Assembly (NCBI GenBank): GCA_014360495.1
Contig: JACIXR010000002.1
Span: 1-64,000, forward strand
Origin: a bacterium
GTDB taxonomy: Bacteria > Armatimonadota > JACIXR01
Length of the DNA: 64,000 nt
Reading direction: 5' to 3'
Shown here: piece by piece, positions 16,568 to 23,916 of the stretch
Layout of the letters: each line of letters begins with the position of its first letter
How positions within the stretch are numbered: the stretch's first letter is position 1
Translations under genes and position numbers: made by a program
The notes under the pieces: generated by a model
Told to the model about the DNA's origin: nothing
The model's database searches: none
The model's input: only the letters and a program-made list of their open reading frames with translations

Positions 16568-17968
16568 TTAAAACCTGTACGCTATAAAGCTGATGCTTTT
16601 GCTCTCCCCTTTCTTCATATTCCCCTTTATCTCCATAAGGATGAAATCATCAGTTATCACTGGTTTGGTGTTCTCATCTGCTTTTATATCTCCCACACCT
16701 TTAATTCTAAAGGGAAGGAAAGTGGCAACGGCATCCGCCCTCGTGGGGTCAAAAGATAAATCCCTGAGAGCAGTTGCGGTGAAGGTGAATTTGTAAGCTC
16801 CCATCCCTATTGAACGGAAATTCAATTTGAGGAAAATCGCGGGGATATTGCACATCTTGTTCATCCTTACCTCCAAGGCAGGGTCGCCGTAGAGGACGCA
16901 AACATCTCTATCGTAGATATGACCCTTAAGATGTCTCTCGTTATTCACCACCTCCGGCACCTTTTCTATGAGATGCATAAGGAGGGTCTGGTTTGTGAAG
17001 AAGGTTGACTCAGCGAATGTAAGATAATCGCCCGCAGATGTTTGGAACCACATAACATTCCAACCACCAAAGCCATACCAAGTCGGCACTGTATAGCCAT
17101 ACATCTGGTAAACGCCAGCGGAATGCAGATAGGCGGTTGCCATGCAATCCTTTCCATCTATGTGGGCTATTAGGCAATTTCCCGCTGGGAGATAGACTTT
17201 GGGGTTAATGGAATTGATGTAATATCTATTCCCTTTGGTATCCAACCCGAAAAGCCGACCATTCTCGTGGCGGAACTGCCCGCTCTTGAATGTATAGCCT
17301 ATTTGCCAATCGTGTTCCGTTGCGTGTCCGCTCGTGACGAAGAAATCGTAGATATTGCTGTTGAGCTCATCCACGATTTCCTTGGTCGCATCCGGCGAGA
17401 CCTCGCACTGCTTTATGCTCCCATCCACGCTCTTTACATACCCTACTCCCTGCTTTCCCTCATCAAATCCCTTCCCCTGGCAAAAATGCTCCAAATACAT
17501 CGCCCCACAACCAGAGAGCGCTCTCCTCAATCTTATGGGACCGGGAAACTTCGCTATCCTCAAGGCATCCTCCACATCGTAGCCGGTTATTATCCCCCAA
17601 ATGGCATCTCCGTAAGGGTCATCGTCAAGTTGGCGAAGCATTTGGTTGACTATCGGCACGAAATCCTTGTGAGATGCTAACTCCTCCGGTGGCATAACGA
17701 AACATACATAGCGAGGCGCGAATTTTGCAAGCTCATCCTTGAGAGCTTTCACATCCTCTTTAAACTTGAACAGCCTCACTTTGAATCTTCCCTTATATTT
17801 CGCCTCCAAAGCCTCCGCTACGGCTTTCCAATCCTTATCTGCGTAAGTTTTTTCGCTTATGCAGATTGCATAACCAAGTTTCCCGGCTGGGGTAATCGCT
17901 GAGAAACTAATTGCTGAAGCTATTCCAAATAAGAGGGAGATGAATGCAAATTTATAAATCCTCATCAT
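16568..17968 (-). CDS. Exported protein resembling clan CD (C25 gingipain-like) cysteine peptidase
   Basis: The 466-residue product has an N-terminal signal peptide. A central VTSGHATEHDW (His215, His219) is followed about 50 residues later by PAGNCLIAHIDGKDC (Cys265, Cys275). This His...Cys spacing after beta strands resembles the catalytic dyad of gingipain-like C25 peptidases. VCVLYGDPALEVR near the C-terminal part is also typical of C25-like proteins. The active Cys is not certain. GAGAGGG precedes two adjacent ATGs. It heads a two-gene unit with the glycosidase-like gene; surface polymer processing is possible. Confidence 0.6.
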   Translation of the reverse strand: MMRIYKFAFISLLFGIASAISFSAITPAGKLGYAICISEKTYADKDWKAVAEALEAKYKGRFKVRLFKFKEDVKALKDELAKFAPRYVCFVMPPEELASHKDFVPIVNQMLRQLDDDPYGDAIWGIITGYDVEDALRIAKFPGPIRLRRALSGCGAMYLEHFCQGKGFDEGKQGVGYVKSVDGSIKQCEVSPDATKEIVDELNSNIYDFFVTSGHATEHDWQIGYTFKSGQFRHENGRLFGLDTKGNRYYINSINPKVYLPAGNCLIAHIDGKDCMATAYLHSAGVYQMYGYTVPTWYGFGGWNVMWFQTSAGDYLTFAESTFFTNQTLLMHLIEKVPEVVNNERHLKGHIYDRDVCVLYGDPALEVRMNKMCNIPAIFLKLNFRSIGMGAYKFTFTATALRDLSFDPTRADAVATFLPFRIKGVGDIKADENTKPVITDDFILMEIKGNMKKGESKSISFIAYRF

Positions 17969-18051
17969 AACCCTCTCAACTCCTCTCTGGCGTTATTCTT
18001 TTGTTTCTTCTAAAATTATATCAATTAAAAGAAAAAGGAGGGAGATAAAAT

Positions 18052-19167
18052 ATGAAATTTGCAGGCAAATTATGGAAGAAAGAAGACATTTTGCGAAGAG
18101 TGGGAGATGTAAGCCAGATAGGCGGAGTGAGGTTTTTTGAGCTTGGCGATGGAAAAGAAAGGGGAGTGAGAGCACTTGATTTTCGTTGTGGGAACGGTTT
18201 CAACTTCTTGGTTCTTGCGGATAGGGGAATGGATATCTCTCATGCGGAGTATCAGGGTAAGGCGCTTGGCTGGATATCAGCGACGGGACAGGTCGCTCCC
18301 TATTACTTTGAACCAGAGGGGATGGGTTGGCTTCGCTCCTTCTTTGGCGGGCTCCTCACCACCTGTGGATTGACCTACGCGGGAGCGGCTGGCGAAGACC
18401 CTCAAGCTGAATGCTTCGTCTCCTGTGCACCCTGCAAGGAATTGGGGAAATGCTATCTCGGGCTTCACGGAAGGATATCAAATACGCCCGCTGAGAAAGT
18501 TGTCTATGGAGGGGAATGGGAAGGGGATGAGTATGTGATTTTCGCTGAAGGAACGATGAGGGAAAGCGTTGTCTTCGGAGAGTGTCTGGAGATGCGACGG
18601 AGAATCTGGACATATATCGGGGAAAGACGTTTGTTTATCCGAGACAGGATAAAAAATATCGGCTTCGTTCCCTCACCTTTAATGCTACTCTATCACATAA
18701 ACATCGGCTTCCCCATAGTAGATGAAGGCTCCTACCTTTTAGGAGCGATAAGGAACGCCGTCCCAAGGGATGAGGAGGCGGAGAAGGGAATTGCTGATTT
18801 CAATCGCTTTGTTGCACCCATTCCCGGCTTCAAGGAGCAGGTTTTCTATCTGGACTTGAAAGAGGACGCGGAGAAAAAGATAACAGTGGGGATAGCTAAC
18901 AAGGGATTGATGGAGGGAATGGCTTTCTATGTGAAATACAACAAAGAGAGCCTTCCATTCTTCACGGAATGGAAGATGATGGGAGAGGGAGTGTATGTGG
19001 TGGGACTGGAACCGGGGAACTGCCATGTTCAGGGAAGAGCGAAGGAAAGGGAGATGGGAACACTTGAAATCCTTGAACCCGGAGAGGAGAAAGTGGTGGA
19101 ACTAGAAATGGGCGTGCTTCTCAAAGGGGAGGTAGAGGCTTTAGAGCAGAAGCTAGGAAACTTATAG
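18052..19167 (+). CDS. DUF4432 family, aldose 1-epimerase-like protein
   Basis: A 371-residue cytoplasmic protein with no signal peptide. RALDFRCGNGFNFLVLADRGMDISHAEYQGKALGW, the RSFFGGLLTTCGL segment and LHGRISNTPAEKV are typical of DUF4432, a branch of the galactose mutarotase fold. Members sit in sugar-catabolism clusters and may mutarotate or isomerise sugars; the substrate is unknown. GGAGGGAG gives a good ribosome site. A clear intrinsic terminator follows at 19198-19223. It is divergent from the peptidase-like gene. Confidence 0.82.
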   Translation: MKFAGKLWKKEDILRRVGDVSQIGGVRFFELGDGKERGVRALDFRCGNGFNFLVLADRGMDISHAEYQGKALGWISATGQVAPYYFEPEGMGWLRSFFGGLLTTCGLTYAGAAGEDPQAECFVSCAPCKELGKCYLGLHGRISNTPAEKVVYGGEWEGDEYVIFAEGTMRESVVFGECLEMRRRIWTYIGERRLFIRDRIKNIGFVPSPLMLLYHINIGFPIVDEGSYLLGAIRNAVPRDEEAEKGIADFNRFVAPIPGFKEQVFYLDLKEDAEKKITVGIANKGLMEGMAFYVKYNKESLPFFTEWKMMGEGVYVVGLEPGNCHVQGRAKEREMGTLEILEPGEEKVVELEMGVLLKGEVEALEQKLGNL

Positions 19168-19187
19168 CATAGTCTCTAAGATAAAGG

Positions 19188-19425
19188 ATTTTAAAGGAAA
19201 ACGGGATAGGTGTTCCCGTTTTTATTAAATGTCGGCTGATTTTTCTCTTCCTCAGCCCACGCTATCCCTCTTGGGTCAAGGTCCTTTGAGGTAATGATAA
19301 AGTCTTATTTTGTCCATCAAAAAGAAGCCCAGCTCCCTCGTTATTCGGGGGATTTCCTCGTTGGTTACCCCCTCAAAACAATTTATATTCCATCCTGAGA
19401 AGCAAATCCCAATGATAACAAGATT
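19188..19425 (-). pseudogene. Possible frameshifted coding remnant behind rseP
   Basis: Directly behind the rseP stop, in the same frame, an open stretch reads GWNINCFEGVTNEE, then IPRITRELGFFLMDKIRLYH, and stops at 19276. The +1 frame continues as KDLDPRGIAWAEEEKN. The joined text has protein-like composition and a plausible helix, but I do not recognise a family and there is no start. Chance open frame remains possible. It overlaps the terminator of the convergent gene. Confidence 0.25.
19198..19223 (+). terminator. Intrinsic terminator behind the DUF4432 gene
   Basis: AACGGGA (19200-19206) pairs with TCCCGTT (19214-19220) around a 7-base loop, followed by a T run ending at 19223. It lies about 30 bases behind the stop. 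Confidence 0.75.
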
Positions 19426-20499
19426 TTATTGGAAAAGCCTGCGGATATCAAATAGGGTAAGAATCGCCATAAGTCCGAGGAGTAGGGCTATTCCTATTGA
19501 ATTGACCAGGACTATCTTCTTGTAATCTATATTCCTCTTGAAAATGCCTGCGTAAATGGAGTTGATGAGCATAATAAAGAGAAGACCTCCATCCAAGCCA
19601 GGAATGGGGAAGAGATTGAAGACTGCGAGATTGACGCTTATCATCGCTATCCTATCCATAAGAACAGAGAAGCCCAAACGAGCCCCCTCCCCGGTAATCT
19701 TTGCCACAGCAACCGGTCCTCCCACCTCCACCGGCACCTTCTTCGTTATCGCTAAATAGGGATAACTAACGACAAGACGAGTGAGATAATATGTATCCTT
19801 TAATCCCGCCCACACAGCTTCACCAAAGGGCATCTTCTTGGTTATGCTCGTGAAAACTATCCCTATCCTTCCCACCTCCACCTGCTCTATCCTTCCTTTC
19901 ACCCTCCTATACGATTTCTCCGCCTGAGGAACAACATGAAATGAAAGAATCTTTCCATCCCTCTCCACCTTAACGAGAACAACTTGATTCGCTCGCTTTT
20001 CAATCTCCTGCCTCAGCTTCTCCGGCTTATCGGATTGAACATTCCCAACCGCTATCAGTTTATCTCCCGCCATTATCCCCGCCCTCTCAGCAGGGCTACC
20101 GGGAAGAACCCGCTCTATCTTGTTCGTGATTCCAACGGTTTTACCCACGAACATCCCCAAGCAGCCGAATATGACGATAGCTAAAACGAAGTTCATCAGA
20201 GACCCAGCAAAGAGGACGAGGATGCGCTGATGGAATGGTCTTTGCATAAAACCCTTGCCTTCCTTCCAAGCTTCCGCGTCCATTTCCATCTCCGCAATGT
20301 TCACATACCCTCCGAATAAGATGGGGCGAATGGAGTATTTGGTCCCACCCATCATAAAAGATATAGCGGGTTTGCCAAAGCCTATGGAGAATTCCTTTAC
20401 CTCCATTCCAAAGGCTTTGGCGAATATCAAGTGCCCAAACTCGTGGACAAGCACCAATATGCTTATAGCGAAGACGAAAGATATTAATGTCAAGAGCAA
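19426..20499 (-). CDS. rseP: Site-2 intramembrane zinc metalloprotease RseP/MmpA
   Basis: This 357-residue intramembrane protease has the zinc motif HEFGH at residues 19-23 in the first membrane helix and the second metal motif NLFPIPGLDGG near residue 295. A single PDZ domain lies between them (about residues 115-200: GSPAERAGIMAGDKLIAVG). It cuts single-pass membrane substrates such as anti-sigma factors. It starts directly after the dxr stop, completing the common uppS-dxr-rseP order. Normal length for single-PDZ forms. Confidence 0.95.
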   Translation of the reverse strand: MLLTLISFVFAISILVLVHEFGHLIFAKAFGMEVKEFSIGFGKPAISFMMGGTKYSIRPILFGGYVNIAEMEMDAEAWKEGKGFMQRPFHQRILVLFAGSLMNFVLAIVIFGCLGMFVGKTVGITNKIERVLPGSPAERAGIMAGDKLIAVGNVQSDKPEKLRQEIEKRANQVVLVKVERDGKILSFHVVPQAEKSYRRVKGRIEQVEVGRIGIVFTSITKKMPFGEAVWAGLKDTYYLTRLVVSYPYLAITKKVPVEVGGPVAVAKITGEGARLGFSVLMDRIAMISVNLAVFNLFPIPGLDGGLLFIMLINSIYAGIFKRNIDYKKIVLVNSIGIALLLGLMAILTLFDIRRLFQ

Positions 20500-21624
20500 T
20501 TACATCGTCTCCTTTAAGACCTCTTCCTTCGCCCACTCATAGGCTTGAAGGATATCCTCTAAAGTTGGTTCCTCCTTGCCCTCGTGCTTGGTGAGAGCCC
20601 TCTCAACGAGCGAAGGAATCTCAACAAATTTTATTTTCTTCCTCAAAAACAAATCCACAGCCGCCTCATCGGCTCCGCAGAGGACAGCGGGATAGGTTCC
20701 TCCCTTCTCTCCCGCTTCCCTGCATAATTTTACCGCAGGGAAGCGCCTTTCGTCAAGTTGCAGGAAGGTCAGGGAAAGATTAGAAAAGTCAAGGGGAGGA
20801 ATGAGTGAAGGGAAACGCTGGGGATAAAGGAGGGCGTATTGGATTGGCAATCTCATATCAGGGAATGATAAATGGGCTTTAATTGAACCATCCTCAAACT
20901 CAACAAGAGAATGTATGATGCTCTGGGGATGAACGATTACATCTATCCTTGACAAGGGTAAATTGAAAAGCCATTTAGCCTCTATTATTTCCAATCCTTT
21001 GTTGAAGAGGGTCGCGGAGTCTATCGTTATCTTTTTCCCCATATGCCAAGTTGGGTGTTTTAGAGCTTCCTCCGGCGTTATCTCGGGAAACCTTTCCAGA
21101 GGGGTATTCAGGAAAGGACCGCCTGAGGCGGTAAGGATTATCCTTTTAATGGAGTTTTCCTCCCCCCTGAGAAGCTGATAGACTGCCGAATGCTCGCTAT
21201 CAACGGGGATGAGCTCTCCCACCTCTCTCATCACCAGCTCGCCACCACAGACGAGCACCTCCTTTGCAGCGAGAGCCACCCTCTTACCAGTCCTCAAAGC
21301 GATAATCGTTGGCTCAATCGCTATGGGAGAGGGGATGGCAACGAGCAATATATCAACTTCCGGATGCCCAGCTATATAGGAGAGCCCTTCATTTCCCGTC
21401 AGAATTTCCTTTTCCGGAAATTCCTTCCTCAGAAGGGGAAGGTATTCTGGGTAGCTCATATGGATAATTTGGGGGTTAAAGCGAAGGGCTTGCTCGCGAA
21501 GAGAGGCGTAGTTCTTTCCCGCCGAGATGGCGAAGAGGGATAGTTTATCACTATGCCTTTCAATAACTTGGAGAGCCTGCTGACCAATTGAGCCAGTGCT
21601 ACCTAATATTGCTACTCTCTTCAT
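20500..21624 (-). CDS. dxr: 1-deoxy-D-xylulose 5-phosphate reductoisomerase
   Basis: The second enzyme of the MEP isoprenoid pathway makes 2-C-methyl-erythritol 4-phosphate with NADPH. Motifs are GSTGSIGQQAL (nucleotide site), VPVDSEHSAVYQLL (metal), LTASGGPF and GKKITIDSATLFNKGLEIIEA. The frame is open from GTG 21636; I choose ATG 21624 with GGTGG 8 bases upstream, though AAGGAAG could serve the GTG. It overlaps the end of uppS and precedes rseP. It supplies precursors used by its neighbour UppS. Confidence 0.95.
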   Translation of the reverse strand: MKRVAILGSTGSIGQQALQVIERHSDKLSLFAISAGKNYASLREQALRFNPQIIHMSYPEYLPLLRKEFPEKEILTGNEGLSYIAGHPEVDILLVAIPSPIAIEPTIIALRTGKRVALAAKEVLVCGGELVMREVGELIPVDSEHSAVYQLLRGEENSIKRIILTASGGPFLNTPLERFPEITPEEALKHPTWHMGKKITIDSATLFNKGLEIIEAKWLFNLPLSRIDVIVHPQSIIHSLVEFEDGSIKAHLSFPDMRLPIQYALLYPQRFPSLIPPLDFSNLSLTFLQLDERRFPAVKLCREAGEKGGTYPAVLCGADEAAVDLFLRKKIKFVEIPSLVERALTKHEGKEEPTLEDILQAYEWAKEEVLKETM

Positions 21625-22321
21625 CAGCCAATCCACCGAACTTCCTTTTCCTTCTCTTATAATCCTCTATCGCTTTGATTAGGTCCTCCTTTGTGAAATC
21701 AGGCCACAATGTATCGGTTATGTAAAACTCGGTATAAGCGATTTGCCAGAGGAGGAAATTTGAAATCCTCTGCTCCCCAGCTGTTCTAATCAAGAGGTCG
21801 GGGTCGGGAATATCCCTTGTATAAAGGTAGGAGGAAAATGATGCCTCATCAATATCCTCAATCTCACCACTTTTAACTTTCTCAATAATCCTCTTACAAG
21901 CTTGGACAATCTCCGCCCTCCCTCCATAATTTATCGCCAATATAAGATGAAGGTCCTTATTTTGTGCTGTTTCCTCCTCCGACCGCTTTATCTCTGCCTG
22001 CAGGTCCAAGGGAAGTTCATCCCTCTTACCTATAACTATCACCCTTACCCCCTTCTCTTTCAACTCGGGGGTCTGGGACCGGAGCTGTTCCCGGAGGAGC
22101 ATCATTAATCCCTCTACCTCCTCCTTCGGTCTGCGCCAATTCTCTGTTGAGAATGTATAGAGGGTAAGATAAGGGATGCCGAGGTCCCTGCAGGCTTCAA
22201 CTATTCGTCGCACCGCTCCCACACCGGCTAAATGTCCCTCCAGGCGAGGAAGCCCGCGCCTCTGCGCCCAGCGCCCGTTTCCATCCATAATTATTGCTAT
22301 ATGGCGAGGATTTTTGTCCAT
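21599..22321 (-). CDS. uppS: Isoprenyl transferase (undecaprenyl diphosphate synthase)
   Basis: A 240-residue cis-prenyltransferase making the C55 lipid carrier for wall and O-antigen synthesis. Diagnostic segments are HIAIIMDGNGRWAQRRGLPR with the catalytic Asp, YLTLYTFSTENWRRP, LILAINYGGRAEI and DLLIRTAGEQRISNFLLWQ. GAAGGTGA precedes the ATG. It is first of uppS-dxr-rseP; the Gfo/Idh gene 64 bases upstream may or may not share a transcript. Confidence 0.96.
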   Translation of the reverse strand: MDKNPRHIAIIMDGNGRWAQRRGLPRLEGHLAGVGAVRRIVEACRDLGIPYLTLYTFSTENWRRPKEEVEGLMMLLREQLRSQTPELKEKGVRVIVIGKRDELPLDLQAEIKRSEEETAQNKDLHLILAINYGGRAEIVQACKRIIEKVKSGEIEDIDEASFSSYLYTRDIPDPDLLIRTAGEQRISNFLLWQIAYTEFYITDTLWPDFTKEDLIKAIEDYKRRKRKFGGLADEESSNIR

Positions 22322-22385
22322 ATTTTCACCTTCATATATTTTAAATGTTTTGAACCCTTTAGGAAAATCAACTTCGCTCTAAATC

Positions 22386-23342
22386 TCACATTTGATAAAT
22401 ATAAAGCGAATTTATGAACTCCATCGTTTTTAGGGCGTCCAAGAGGTTCGTCACAGGCTGTTTCTTTTCCCTCAGACATTCTATGAAATGCTTATTCTCA
22501 AAATAAAAGCCAGCGAATTTAATGAACTCATCGCTTCCCGCCGCTTCCTCCGTCCTCAAAATCTCAGGAGTTTCCGAGTTATCTTTATAAAATATCGCCT
22601 CCTTCTCCGGGTCGACAAAGGCTACTATCCCCTTGCCATGCATCTCCACGGAGTAAATCCTCTTCCCGCTCGTCCAGTTAGCCGACAATATCCCTGTCGC
22701 TCCGGAATCAAACTCAACCAAGGCGAGAAACATATTCTCGTAATTAGAGAAGTTGTTCTTTATTATGCTCCTCACTTTCTTTGGTTCCCCTCCCATCCAC
22801 CTCAATATATCAACAGAATGGATTGCATCGCTCGTCAAGATATCCACCGCTCCTTCATAATAAGGAGGTTGACCGAGGTAATTCTTGAAAAAGTTAGCCT
22901 GGCAGTGAACCATCCCTCCCCTTTCTTCTATCCTCCTTTTCGCCTCCACCATCACTGGGGCAAATCTCCTTTGAAAGCCAACCATAGTCAGAACTCCCAT
23001 TTTCTCCGCCATTTGGGCGAGGCTCCTCGTCTGATAAAGAGTTATCCCCGGCGGCTTCTCAACGAAGATGTTCAATTGTTGGGATAGGCAGAAGATGGCA
23101 ATATCAAATAGATGGTGAGGTGGAACTATTATATATACCGCATCTGGGGCTGTCTCCTCAATCATCCTCCTATAATCTGTGTATACCTTCTCTATTTCGT
23201 ATTTCTCCGCAGTGTTTTTTGCCCTCTCATAGACCAAGTCACACACAGCGCAAATTTTGACATCTTCAATTTGGCTTAAGGAGGGAAAATGAACCCTGGT
23301 AGAATGGGCTCCTGCTCCTATAACCGCTATCTTTAAGCTCAT
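22386..23342 (-). CDS. Gfo/Idh/MocA family oxidoreductase
   Basis: The second oxidoreductase of this family, 318 residues from ATG 23342. KIAVIGAGAHSTRVHFPSLS is the Rossmann loop, NIFVEKPPGIT the EKP motif, and DILTSDAIHSVDILRWMGG carries the conserved Asp/His. It is clearly different from the copy at 8599. The open frame runs six codons further up to a TTG, but that stretch (GGGAGGAGG) is the ribosome site itself. Substrate unknown; adjacency to isoprenoid genes gives no clue. Confidence 0.88.
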   Translation of the reverse strand: MSLKIAVIGAGAHSTRVHFPSLSQIEDVKICAVCDLVYERAKNTAEKYEIEKVYTDYRRMIEETAPDAVYIIVPPHHLFDIAIFCLSQQLNIFVEKPPGITLYQTRSLAQMAEKMGVLTMVGFQRRFAPVMVEAKRRIEERGGMVHCQANFFKNYLGQPPYYEGAVDILTSDAIHSVDILRWMGGEPKKVRSIIKNNFSNYENMFLALVEFDSGATGILSANWTSGKRIYSVEMHGKGIVAFVDPEKEAIFYKDNSETPEILRTEEAAGSDEFIKFAGFYFENKHFIECLREKKQPVTNLLDALKTMEFINSLYIYQM

Positions 23343-23648
23343 TCTAATGCCTCCTCCCAAAAGTGAATTTGACGATAGAATTATAAAACGAAATGGAGTT
23401 TTGTTTAATAACTTGGGAAGAGTATATATGTTCTTGGCGAGGAGCGAAGCGACTCCCTTGTAAAAGAAATTTAAAAAGAACTTTTAAGTTTTTTAAAGAC
23501 TTTCTACGCGCTAACGCTAAAATATTCAGTCTTGCAGTGAGAATCTATTTATTGTTATTGCTAGGCTTCCCAAAGGGAAGCTGTGGCACTCTTTTGGGAC
23601 GCCTCGTCGCTTTGCTCCTCTCAGTGACAGTCGGGGACATAGAAAAAA

Positions 23649-23691
23649 GATATTGTCACGCCTTCCGCTTCGCAGAAGGCTGGCAATGACA
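23649..23691 (-). repeat. Dispersed repeat copy with central hairpin
   Basis: ATTGTCACGCCTTC, CGCTTCG, then GAAGGCTGGCAATGACA. GCCTTC and GAAGGC pair around the centre. Ends match the ATTGC...GGCAAT pattern of the family. Confidence 0.6.
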
Positions 23692-23737
23692 GTGGGGGTT
23701 CTTACCCCACTACGGAAGGAATTGTCGCTAAAACCTA

Positions 23738-23790
23738 TACCCATAGATGCAAGCTCAGGGAAGGCGGGCGTGGTAATGAGAGACTCCAAA
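23738..23790 (+). repeat. Direct repeat flank, left of GH2 gene
   Basis: ACCCATAGAT at 23739-23748, GGCGGGCGTGG, and TAATGAGAGACTCCAAAT. The first and last blocks recur in the same order and direction at 26327-26336 and 26422-26439, on the other side of the GH2 gene. Confidence 0.45.
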
Positions 23791-23916
23791 TATCCTCTTC
23801 TATCAATGATTTGAAAATTCCACCCTCTTATTATACTCTTTTCTTTATCTAAATTATTTAAAAATTTCTATTCCCTAAAACAATATAAATCATATAATTT
23901 TTTATGAGCAATCTCT

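Larger units (their letters stand above)
23361..23916. other. Gene-free, repeat-filled region upstream of the GH2 gene
   Basis: No coding region is supported in 556 bases. It holds several decayed repeat copies: 23431-23460 (GGCGAGGAGCGAAGCGACTC), 23557-23588, 23598-23629, 23649-23691 and 23738-23790. The last 80 bases are very AT-rich and carry a TATAAT at 23893-23898 in front of the GH2 gene. Confidence 0.65.

Noticed and set aside
22488-23087. Plus-strand 199-codon open frame
   Set aside because: It lies wholly inside the well-supported Gfo/Idh gene on the other strand and has no recognisable family features.
23431-23790. CRISPR array
   Set aside because: The repeats are irregularly spaced, in both directions, diverged and palindromic, with no unique spacers of even length.
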